A DNA stretch of 64,000 nucleotides from assembly GCF_910592395.1 (NCBI RefSeq), contig NC_088324.1, positions 12,984,953 to 13,048,952 of the forward strand, in the 5' to 3' direction. Both the position numbers and the translations under genes were made by a program. Of this stretch, positions 48,901 through 58,995 are shown one piece after another; within the stretch, counting starts at the first letter, position 1; each line of letters opens with the position of its first letter. The stretch comes from Lineus longissimus (Eukaryota; Nemertea; Pilidiophora; Heteronemertea; Lineidae). Under the pieces are notes generated by a model. The model saw only the letters and a list, made by a program, of their open reading frames with translations, ran no database searches and was not told the DNA's origin.

Positions 48901-49136
48901 TTTATCAAGCAGTCATCTTATGCACTGCAAAGCCATCCAATGTTCTATCAACAGGTATTAGATACAAGGCTACCTGATACTTATTTTTTGCTATTTTCAT
49001 GTCTGATTTTACATAAAATTTCTTTGAAATGGTAACCTTGATTTGATTAGTATGAATCTTACCTTTGTATAACTGGAGGGTAACCGTCGGCGAGCATGCT
49101 CGGTGTTTTCAAGCTGTATACGTCCGAGGGCATTTT
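21975..49136 (-). CDS. HS2ST1: Heparan sulfate 2-O-sulfotransferase, lacking its first exon
   Basis: Golgi type II enzyme that moves sulfate from PAPS to the 2-O position of iduronate in heparan sulfate. Exons, all with consensus borders and compatible phases: 49136-49063, 42836-42648, 27566-27481, 23652-23514, 23284-23187, 22745-22588, 22195-21975 (TGA 21977-21975): 321 residues. PAPS sites: IIYNRVPKTASTSF and YINIIRDPLDRLVSYYYF. Both histidines of the catalytic YHGH motif are kept (ALYHGHLAYL). Cysteines in DECVARDGPDC and FFCGHSAECW match the conserved disulfides; the sites LNVTKN and HNISSW match N-glycosylation sites. Further family text: WALEQAKYNLVNNYLVVGVT and ESDIWKMENEFYEFA. Exon 49136 encodes the stem (ALGRIQLENTEHARR). 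The anchor exon (about 40 residues) was not found and probably lies upstream. Introns range from 229 bases to 15 kb. Confidence 0.96.
23653..27480 (-). other. HS2ST1 intron, no other feature
   Basis: A 3.8-kb intron between the YHGH exon and the PAPS-binding IRDP exon. It contains a run of 14 C at 24202-24215. A minus-strand frame at 26272-26075 (LEEILDEITKFDEKSDKI) looks protein-like but has no partner and may be a decayed element. Confidence 0.5.
34379..34717 (+). repeat. Diverged direct duplication, offset 218 bases
   Basis: 34379-34503 and 34597-34717 share in order TGCC.AAA.C.AG..CC, ACTTC.CA, TTATGGCT.CAAGTAC.GAC, AAACTA.TTCACCAA.ATGTC and AAATAGATG.TTCTAGTTC. The first copy also shows an open frame containing CIICRKR, which the second copy lacks, so it is not treated as coding. 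Confidence 0.5.
35730..36600 (+). repeat. Degenerate tandem repeat, period roughly 175-185
   Basis: The motif GTCATTCATCA followed by GGAGTCCAAAGTGGCCATTT at 35737 recurs as GTCATTCATCACAGAATCCA at 35911 and CGATTCATTACAGACCACC at 36096. AGGTCTCAAGGGTG occurs at about 36073 and 36560. The plus-strand open frame at 35988-36272 reads like a protein (LTIKAAGRPVEEKSLGGLKG) but is embedded in the repeat and has no splice context. Confidence 0.45.
37240..37780 (+). repeat. Degenerate repeat with GAATAACTGAGGCCACTCA
   Basis: TGAATAACTGAGGCCACTCA at about 37240 recurs at 37697, with diverged versions at about 37430 (AATAACTAAAGTCTTTCATT) and 37553 (GAATATCTGAGGTCAATTCT). Each is followed by CATTCA.CC.GAAGAA and then GTTCTGTCAT or a variant. 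Spacing is irregular, about 125-190 bases. Confidence 0.5.
41130..41560 (+). repeat. Degenerate tandem repeat, period about 190
   Basis: CAGGAAATGGCATAATGA at 41139, CAGGAAATGGCTAAATGAC at 41329 and CAGGAAATGACTTGACTTAT at 41522 each begin a unit. The first two units continue with TATTCCTA or TATTTCTACC, CATGCCATC or CACGCCATC, and AAAACAA.AGGAAA. About two and a half copies are visible. Confidence 0.5.
42837..49062 (-). other. HS2ST1 intron, no other feature
   Basis: A 6.2-kb intron between the stem exon and the PKTASTSF exon. No repeat array, RNA or additional exon was recognised. Open frames at 42891-43190 and 45419-45634 lie antisense to, or far from, any splice context. Confidence 0.5.
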
Positions 49137-50398
49137 CTGAAAAGACAGGAGAGAGGAAGTCTTTGAATGAATGAGCTCTCAAGTTGTAGGGAGCCAACCT
49201 TGTCTTTCATACCACAAAGACAAGCTTCATGCAGAAAATCCATTAGGTGTTGTTAGTAATGTGTGCACAACCTGCATTCTAAGAGTGTGACCACACCAAC
49301 ATGAGACTCAACCTAGATCACCAACGATTACACTGAACATTTGGCATCAAAACTCGAAAGAATGTTCATCGATACTGAAATGATGAGAGAACTACTGTTG
49401 TCAAAACAAATATTTCATTGACACGATATATGAGAAGAATTTGGTTTTATTTCGAATTCAGCCAAACCACTGCACAGAAGCTCTGTCAATGGCCAAGCCA
49501 ATAATAAGCATATACAGTTACATAACTCAATAATTGGATAATTCTTGTTAATAAATAATTAATAATTGTTCATTTTCTCATAAAAAACATATATATGATA
49601 CTATTACTTCTTATTAACATGATTAAGGTGCACCATTTAGATACACAATACCGCTAAATTACTTGCTGGCATAAATAGTAACTGAACATGAGAACCTGTA
49701 ATCAGTTTCTTACATCTCATCCAACACAAGAATAAAATATATCATCTGCAGATTCCTGAACAAATTTCTGTAATACCGATGGTGAAACTGGCAAAGAGGG
49801 TGAATCAGATAAGAGGGGTTTTTTGCCGTTAGTTTTATGAGGTTCATACACTTATTCAGGCTATTTCTACGTACTATTTCCTAAGTACCATTTTATTATT
49901 ATTATTTATTCAAGAGCAAGCTAATGAAGGAAACGGCCATTTTCCGGATGTCTTGTGAATTTATTTTCAAGTCCTGGTTCGTTTTAAATTGGTTAAGTGA
50001 CTTACAAGTCATAGAATATTACAAAATAAATCGTCTACCCTTATGGCCATAATACAGAACGTAGAAATCATCTTGAAGCAAAGTGGTTGAATATCATAGA
50101 TTGTGCTACAAATAGACAGTGACACTGTCTTACCTCAATACAAAACATGCGGAAACAGACCCGACTTGTACATCTGAAGCAATTTTCACTATGATACATC
50201 CTAAGTCTGTTGAAACCAGCAACAATGTCAGTGTAACTAAGTGAAAAGGTCAATACCATTTCTTAATTTGACGTCTTATTATATCCAGAAAGTTTTTCAT
50301 GCGAAGCAAGGATTCTTCAGTTGCAGTGACCTTTTGTATTTTCTGATACGTTAATAGAATGATGGAAAGGATAATGGGTGATATTAATGCAATCTAAA
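49137..50398. other. Upstream HS2ST1 intron sequence, AT-rich
   Basis: This lies 5' of the HS2ST1 stem exon and so is presumably intronic. It contains an AT-rich patch at about 49545-49620 (AATAAATAATTAATAATTG). No gene was recognised. Confidence 0.4.
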
Positions 50399-53393
50399 GG
50401 GTATTTATCATGTAGTTGAGGTGATTCTATCCATTAACTCTGCAATGGAGGACAGGCTTAGTTGATGACTGTCAATTATGGCAGTTGAACGAAGTGTCTT
50501 GCCGATGTTTCTCTCGGTAAAAGTCAGTCATGTTTTAAAAAAGATCTGGGCCCAGTGGTTCGAAACAAGTCTTGTCAGTAGCACTAGCTTTCACTTGAAC
50601 TAGCGTCAAGTCTGATGGACTTAACTGAAGGAAATAACGCCAACGTGTCAAGTTAACGCAAGTGTAAGTGACTAAACTTGTTGTGAACAATTGGGCGCTG
50701 TTTTCAAATATCCAACTGTGACAGTCTCTATGTTAAAAGGGTATTTATCATGTAGTTGAGGTGATTCTATCCATTATCTCTGCAATGGAGGACGGGCTTA
50801 GTTGATGACTGTCAATTATGGTAGTTGAACGAAGTGTCTTACCGATGTTTCTCTAAGTAAAAGTCAGTCATGTTTTTAACAAGATCTGGGCCCACTGGTT
50901 TGAAAACAAGTCTTGTCAGTAGCACTAGCTTTCACTTGAACTAGCGTCTCGGTAAAAGTCAGTCATGTTTTTAACAAGATCTAGGCCCAGTGGTTCGAAA
51001 CAAGTCTTGTCAGTACCAGTAGCTTTCACTTGAACTAGCGTCAAGTCTGATGGACTTAACTGAAAGAGATAACGCCAAGCACATCAAGTTAATGCAAGTG
51101 TAAGTGACAAAACTTGTTGTGAACAATTGAGGGCTGTTTTCAAATATCCAACTGTGACAGTCTCTATGTTAAAAGGGTATTTATCATGTAGTTGAGGTGA
51201 TTCAATCCATTATCTCTGCAATGGAGGACAGGCTTAGTTGATGACTGTCAATTATGGTAGTTGAACGAAGTGTCTTGCCTATGTTTCTCTCGGTAAAAGT
51301 CAGTCATGTTTTTAACAAGATCTGGGCCCACTAGTTTGAAAACAAGTCTTGTCAGTAGCACTAGCTTTCACTTGAACTAGCGTCAAGTCTGATGGACTTA
51401 ACTGAAGGAGAAAACGCCAAGCGCGTCAAGTTAACGCAAGTGTAAGTGACAAAACTTGTCGTGAACGATTGGGCGCTGTTTTCAAATATCCAACTGTGAC
51501 AGTCTCTATGTTAAAAGGGTATTTATCATGTAGTTGAGGTGATTCTATCCATTATCTCTGCAATGGAGGACAGGCTTAGTTGATGACTGTCAATTATGGT
51601 AGTTGAACGAAGTGTCTTGCCAATGTTTCTCTCGGTAAAAGGCAGTCATGTTTTTAACAAGATCTGGGCCCAGTGGTTCAAAACAAGTCTCGTCAGTAGC
51701 ACTAGCTTTCACTTGAACTAGTGTCTCGGTAAAAGTCAGTCATGTTTTTAACAAGATCTAGGCCCAGTGGTTCGAAACAAGTCTTGTCAGTACCAGTAGC
51801 TTTCACTTGAACTAGCGTCAAGTCTGATGGACTTAACTGAAGGAGATAAAGCCAAGCGCGTCAAGTTAATGCAAGTGTAAGTCACAACTTGTTGTGAACA
51901 ATTGGGCGCTGTTTTCAAATATCCAACTGTGACAGTCTCTATGTTAAAAGGGTATTTATCATGTAGTTGAGGTGATTCTATCCATTATCTCTGCAATGGA
52001 GGACAGGCTTAGTTGATGGTTGTCATTCATGGTAGTGGAACGAAGTGTCTTGCCAATGTTTCTCTCGGTAAAAGTCAGTCATGTTTTTAACAAGATCTGG
52101 GCCCAGTGGTTCAAAACAAGTCTTGTCAGTAGCACTAGCTTTCACTTGAACTAGCGTCTCGGTAAAAGTTAGTCATGTTTTTAACGAGATCTGGGCCCAG
52201 TGGATCGAAACAAGTCTTGAACTAGCATCCCGGTAAAAGTCAGTCATGTTTTTAACGAGATCTGGGCCCACCAGTTTGAAAAAAAGTCTTGTCAGTAGCA
52301 CTAGCTTTCACTTGAACTAGTGTCAAGTCTGATGGACTTAACTGAAGGAGAAAACGCCAAGCGCGTCAAGTTAACGCAAGTGTAAGTGACAAAACTTGTC
52401 GTGAACAATTGGGCGCTGTTTTCAAATATCCAACTGTGACAGTCTCTATGTTAAAAGGGTATTTATCATGTAGTTGAGGTGATTCTATCCATTATCTCTG
52501 CAATGGAGGACAGGCTTAGTTGATGACTGTCAATTATGTTAGTTGAACGAAGTGTCTTGCCTATGTTTCTCTTGGTAAAAGTCAGTCATGTTTTTAACAA
52601 GATCTGGGCCCAGTGGTTCAAAACAAATCTTGTCAGTAGCACTAGCTTTCACTTGAACTAGCGTCTCGGTAAAAGTTAGTCATGTTTTTAACGAGATCTG
52701 GGCCCAGTGGATCGAAACAAGTCTTGAACTAGCATCCCGGTAAAAGTCAGTCATGTTTTTAACGAGATCTGGGCCCAGTGGTTCGAAACAAGTCTTGTCA
52801 GTACCAGTAGCTTTCACTTGAACTAGCGTCAAGTCTGATGGACTTAACTGAAGGAGATAACACCAAGCACATCAAGTTAATGCAAGTGTAAGTGACAAAA
52901 CTTGTTGTGAACAATTGGGCGCTGTTTTTAAATATCCAACTGTGACAGTCTCTATGTTAAAAGGGTATTTATCATGTAGTTGAGGTGACTCTATCCATTA
53001 TCTCTGCAATGGAGGACAGGCTTAGTTGATGGCTGTCAATTATGATAGTTGAACAAAGTGTCTTGCCGATGTTTCTCTCGGTAAAAGTCAGTCATGTTTT
53101 TAACAAGATCTGGGCCCAGTGGTTCGAAACCAGTCTTGTCAGTAGAACTAGCTTTCACTTGAACTAGCTCTCGGTAAAAGTCAGTCATGTTTTTAACAAG
53201 ATCTGGGCCCAGTGGTTCAAAACAAGTCTTGTCAGCAGCAGCTTTCACTTGAACTAGCGTCAAGTCTGATGGACTTAACTGAAGGAGATAATGCCTAGCG
53301 TGTCAAGTTAACGCAAGTGTGAGTGACTAAACTTGTTGTGAACAATTGGGCGCTGTTTTCAAATATCCAACGGTGACAGTCTCTATGTTAAAA
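50399..53393 (+). repeat. Composite satellite, seven higher-order units
   Basis: Each unit starts GGGTATTTATCATGTAGTTG at 50399, 50739, 51175, 51517, 51950, 52457 and 52963, and ends with AACTGTGACAGTCTCTATGT. Unit lengths are about 340, 436, 342, 433, 507, 506 and 430. The differences come from extra copies of an internal subunit of about 95 bases (TCTCGGTAAAAGTCAGTCAT, AAGATCTGGGCCCAGTGGTT, CTAGCTTTCACTTGAACTAG), present once in short units, twice in medium and about three times (one truncated) in long ones. Copies are very similar, implying recent amplification. Minus-strand open frames such as 53263-53036 just translate the subunit (DLVKNMTDFYRE) and are not genes. Confidence 0.95.
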
Positions 53394-56300
53394 CACTCTG
53401 CAACCACAGGATAAACTTTTACAAGGCTTATTTAGATAAATTGACCGTGAAACCACCAAGGTGCCCCAACGCTATCGTGTCCCTCCTTCCTCTGTCCTCT
53501 GTATGCATTTGCCATCAAGGCAGGACAAAATTACTGCACTGCCATCAGCTTACCAACAACACATGACGAGCAAATCTTTTCAAGCAAAGATTTGAGCTAA
53601 AATAAATTCAAAGCAGTGACTTAGTTACTATTTGTGCAGATTAGACACTTTAAGTTGCAAGGTTTGAATCATTCGCAAGCTATGCTGTGATAATATCAAA
53701 GTCGTTCCACGTCATTTGATAATCTTATTTGAAATCTCCTTGGCAACACAGCATTGTCTATCAAAGTCATAACATGTCAAAGGCTTTGATAATCTTAGCA
53801 ATTCTTGATGGAATTTACTGCTCAACTAAGCACTCGTGAGGGTGAGGATGTACATCTTTGATTTAAGGTCAATGAACGAGACAGGTGAAAATTGCTAACA
53901 AGTTGAAAACATATTTCATCTGTTGACCCCACAGGCTGCCGACACTTCAACCCTGACTCTTGGGTACAGCGTACTTATTCGATCAAGAAATAACAACAGA
54001 AATATGCATCACTAATGTATTCATCCCCAGGTTATTTGATAAATGATATAGTTCTACAAACATACCAGCAGCCAAAGTTAATCCCGGAAGTAAGACAAAC
54101 ATACCAGCAGCCAATGTTACATTTACAAACCAGAGTTGTATCCCAAGGTGTACAAACATCAAGATTGCCCCTCGTAAGGCTAATAGGGAAGAAACAGATA
54201 TCTATTACAAGTTGGTGTGATTATACGTTCAGCTTTGATCGAGAGATAACAATACAAAGATGCCCAAAGCAATGACAAAACGGATTTGCCTTATTCATCT
54301 GTTTGATGGTAGCCAACAGTTGGTAGGAATAACTCAGTATCTGCTTTTGACCTCAAGTTACTATCTTTGCAAGAGCCATCACGTCACATTATTGCCAATG
54401 GTAAGACAAATACATGTAGAGGCAAAGAAATAGAAAGCTATTACAAGTTGGTGTCATTATACATACAGCTTTGGACTACATAAACCACGAGAAGTTGCTC
54501 AAGGCAAATGTCAAGACTAAACTATGTTTCTCCACTATCTGATGGTTTGCCAACATTTGCCAACATTTGCTAGTTTTCTGCCTGTTTTTCAGTCAGTGGT
54601 ACCAACTTGGTTTAAAAGAGTAAGGCAGCCTTCAAGAGCATTTGTTGGAATGGACAGCGGTATTTCATGTTAAATACATTGCCTGAGGTAATCATGAGAG
54701 AAATTGCCAGCATGAAAGCTTATTTCAGAACCATTCAATGGTATTGGTAGCCAATTGCTGATGGTCTCCATTTGTGTACTTGTTTTCTCAGCAATATTCA
54801 TTCTAAAACAGGTGCTGAAGGCAGGTTTCTAGAAATGCAATTTTTGAACTTGTGGGTACAAGCCTCGAGGACGGATGTCAATAAGATGTTGGTAACCTGC
54901 CATTGTCAAGTAAGCAAAGAGACTGGCACAGGGCTCAAAATGACTGAAAGATATGTCCTCCTGGTCATGAACCCTCTGCTCACTTGGCTTCATAACAAAG
55001 CACTGTGTCCACAACTGTCTATCTTTAATCTCAAATTTATACTTTTAGCTTACAATATTACAACTCGTTTGTGATTGTAGAGGCATCTGGAAATCATTGC
55101 TTCTTTCTTCTGCCAATATAACTGAGCCAACGAGAATTTAGGATCATGAGTTTTCCTCTGATTTATAGTGCTAATAGAGGTAGCATTTGCTTATATATGT
55201 TTGTTTGGTAAAGCTACCAAGCATACCAGGCATGAATGTGGTAACTAGCTAGCTTGATTGCTAAACCTAAGAAAAACACAAATTGCAATCTGAAGGTAGA
55301 TCATAAGGGAACTTTTCTACAAACACTGGTTGTTTAGACCAGTTGATTACAGCAGTAGTAAAGAGAGAGAGAGAGAAGGAAAAGAGTGCATGATGACATT
55401 ACATTTTGGCAGAAAAGTCATTGAAAGTGGTTAGTGTGATTCATTTTTCTGATAGTCATCAACGTAAAGTTCTAAACCATTATCTGATTCATCGTTTTCA
55501 CCAGGTAAATTTCCAAGGCGCCATCTTTGTTGAAACAGGCATGTATTTAGTTCGTCACTGCAGGCTGATACAACAGCACTTTGAACGTCTACCGCCAGAA
55601 GTTCTTGTTATACTGGGAAAAGAAACAATACAAACAATATGTGGTTTCAGTTTGCTTCCTCTTCCTTTCCACTGTAGGCATCTGGTCCAAATCGAGAGTT
55701 TGCTGAAAGAACTGTTTCTGAAATTTCACATCGGGCTTTGATGTTGCAGACAGCAGGAGCCTAACTTCTTTTGAGTCAATCAAGATTGTTAAAGCCTTAC
55801 ACTGTTCATTAAAAATTTGAAGTTTGTAATTGAAAATTGACAATTGCATAAAGACTGCTAAATATAAATTTGAAAATACTGTTTTGCAGACAGACATACA
55901 AATACTATAAATACCAAGTTTAAGCAAATTCGCATGAATTCACAGCACTACGATAGTGTGTTTTTCTATTTTCCTGTGCCATCAATAAATACAGTGAACA
56001 CAACGACATACCCCTTTAATAATTATCAAATATGGGATGAGAGTCGACAGCAACTGCAACACATCAGCATCAGCAGTGGCATCATTAGTGCTTTTATAGT
56101 GCACAAACTGATGCAATAATTAAGAGTTTTGTGCTCATCAAATTATTTGGATGTCACAATAATGGGGCACTGTAATCATGCATTGTTTATGAGACATAAT
56201 TCACTTTCAATTATTACGAATGACGAAAACCAATCCTACAGGTCTTGATGAGGTCTCAATCGGGAGACGTGGATAGCAAATGTTCAAGAAATATAGTAAA

Positions 56301-58613
56301 ACTCTAAAGCTGATATAATTTACATCTATGTGTATGAAAACAAGGACTTTTCTAAAAGTTGACAAAAATTTGCAGTTATGTAACCCCCCCCCCCCCCCCA
56401 CGCCCCCATCCTGCTGCTAAAACATGACGTAAGATTACTCCAATACACAGCTGTGTTGAATTGTTATCAACATCCTGACACATGACTGAGCTGAAATTTG
56501 TATGGTAACTACTTTTAAAAGTTCACTTTCAAAAAGTGTCATGGATTGTTAGAAAGCCCAAATGAAATTGCCGGCATATTGCAGTGCTCCATATTTTCAC
56601 ATGATTTTTTATCTGGAGGCACAATAGCCTCTCCTAGCGCACCCATCACCCGGGCTTTCATTGCTGTTGACATGACAGACTCAATTTTTGGATCAATGCA
56701 CCCATTCCCTGCCGCATTAGTTGTCGGGATGAGCGAACACATGACTATGGGAAACTTTCCTTCTATTGGCAACCATCATTACAAAAATTGCTTGGCATGC
56801 TTTCATAATTTCTTTCCCCTCCCGTATTTTGTACTCCCAATCCCAGCCATTTATGTCAATGGTGGCATTCGAAGCTGTTATAAAGTGTCTGCTTTTTAAA
56901 ACACAACAGGGCCACTGGTCCCGACCATGCTTTACAACTATCTAAGGGTTAAAAGCACATTAGAACTAACACACTACTCTGGAACGTTCCCCGCAGTCAG
57001 TCTTATTCAACAGTGTCTGTGCCGCATCTTTATCAATAAGCGTCATAATCGAGCCACAAAATCCGTGGTTGTGAATTTAATTTACGGATAAGCTGATGAT
57101 GGGGTTCTCGTCACACAGAATGGTGTGTGTATTGCAGAGAATTTGAAATGTGACTCGGAATGTTTTGGTGTGATTTGGTCAATTTTGGCCAGTGACAGAT
57201 TTGATTTGCAGCCGTAGGTTTTGAGCTGATACCGAGATTGTCAAGGGTCACTATGACTGTTATAGGAGTTGGTGTAGTTTGTTAGAGCAAAGCTGATCTA
57301 CATGTTATGGGTGACTCCAAAAATGGATGAGCACGCTAAAAAGGTCATAAGTTAGGAAAAAATCACAGCTGCACCACCAAGCACCAGAATTCTTGACACA
57401 CCGGTGACAAACACAAATTGCCATTGTCGAGTCAAACTATTGCTCACCAAATCAACGCCAATTTGCTTCAGAACCATTTTCTCACGGCTTCACTTGCGAC
57501 ATCGGTAAAATATCCCAACACCAAGCTCCAAATGACGGCAAACAAACCTTATTTTACAATTTCCTCTTTTGCCGTTAGTGGGCTTCCTTTCTCTCGATGA
57601 CTCAACAGAGTTCAAAGCTTTTCTATGAGCTCGGAGCACTGCTTGGGGACCGAGGTGGTCGTGGAAATATCATACTGTCGTGTTTACCTTGGAGGTGCCA
57701 ATGCTAATAAAGGGAATGCTGATTGGCTTAATTCATTTACGGCAGGCTTCTGTGGATTTGCCTCTGATGAGATGGGTTTTTATTACAAGGTTATATGCTT
57801 GTGCAGTGACAAATGCTGTGATTTACCTTACAGACGGAATGTGGCACAAATGTGACAAGATGGATTTGGTACCACTGTCAGGATTGAAGAGTTACCATAC
57901 AGCGCCTGGCAAATGCGCAATTTAAATCACAGCAACCTGTGATCAATATCAAACCAATTGATTACTGGTCTTTCTCACACACCGGAGATCGTTTAGTTGC
58001 ACAAAACATACTGCAAGTAACTGTGCCTTTTTTCCAACCTAAGATCAGCGACACTTCGTCTATCAGCTCAAAACCAATGAAAAAAATAATGAAATACAAC
58101 CAAAATACATGTCTGATGTGTGCCCCACCCACACTGTTGTACCTTACGCCGAACCTAAGCAAAACTTAGACGAAGGAATTGCAAAAGCGATGACTGATTT
58201 TTTTTGTATTATTAAAACTCGCCCAATATACCTCTTTGAAGAAAACAACATAAGCCCCCTGTTCACGAAATCTTTAGTAAAAAGATGCAAAGGCATATAG
58301 CTTCCTGTTTATCTCATATGATGCATTTGAAATTGGATATAATAATGCTGCTATAAGTCACTAGAAAGATCAAAGAGTTGTTTCTTTAATGATATTTGCT
58401 ACTATCATCAGTTAAATACATGCCTTACTTTGAAAAGGGGACAGCCAGGTTTTGGCCACGTACTACACTTTTCATGCTTTGACCTCAAGCACAAATCAGG
58501 AAGGCTTCTCAGCATTTTTAACCTGTACCCTCAGAGGAGTAACTCATCACTTTCCAACTTCCTCAACATGTCATAAGAGCAATGCAAATCAACCATCATA
58601 AGCTCTCACTGTT
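53394..58613. other. Non-coding stretch with one protein-like fragment
   Basis: No gene is called. There is a GAGAGAGAGAGAG run at about 55363 and 16 C residues at 56384-56399. Near 54057-54110, ACAAACATACCAGCAGCCAA is duplicated 48 bases apart. At 56539-56880 both strands have open frames. The minus strand reads NAAGNGCIDPKIESVMST and, in another frame, DINGWDWEYKIREGKEIM, as a frameshifted gene fragment might, but no family is recognised. The plus-strand frame at 58109-58300 is unsupported. Confidence 0.35.
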
Positions 58614-58995
58614 TCATTTTGACATACAAGCAGAGGTTAACGTAGGAGTTTTCGGCTGAGCAGACAGAATGGTTCTTGTAGATTGGATTCCAGAGCAAAC
58701 TGTAAAGTAAGCACAGGATCTTCCTCTCCGGGATTTACACCTCCACACTGTGGAACTATAGTTATCACAGTAACCACGTAAGATAACGTTTGGAGCCATC
58801 TCACATCTCACTGATAAGCACACTTACTTGAGATGAGAAAGCCACTATGGCAACCTCCTGGAGCATCATTTAATGGTTTATCAAGATATCTCCACATCTT
58901 CAGTCCATTGGCAGGAGCATCTCCATCTCCATATCTATGAACCAGGCTGGTAGTATCTAAAGATCGTCTCATAGTGAGAGCATCTTGAATCATCC
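58614..58995 (-). CDS. Last two exons of an unrecognised gene
   Basis: Exon 58995-58828 (168 bases) has acceptor TTCTGTGTAG and donor GTAAGTG, and encodes MIQDALTMRRSLDTTSLVHR, then YGDGDAPANGLKMWRYLDKP and LNDAPGGCHSGFLIS. Its one-base remainder fits an acceptor (ACTTTACAG) at 58699. The exon 58699-58614 continues CSGIQSTRTILSAQPKTPTL and ends TSACMSK-TGA. The 128-base intron and matching phases support a real 3' gene end. Upstream exons were not found; they would lie beyond 58995. The protein family is not recognised. It is either nested in, or upstream of, the same-strand HS2ST1 gene. Confidence 0.5.

Noticed and set aside
53036-53263. Repeat-peptide open frame (DLVKNMTDFYRE)
   Set aside because: It is the reverse translation of the satellite subunit and is interrupted in most other copies.
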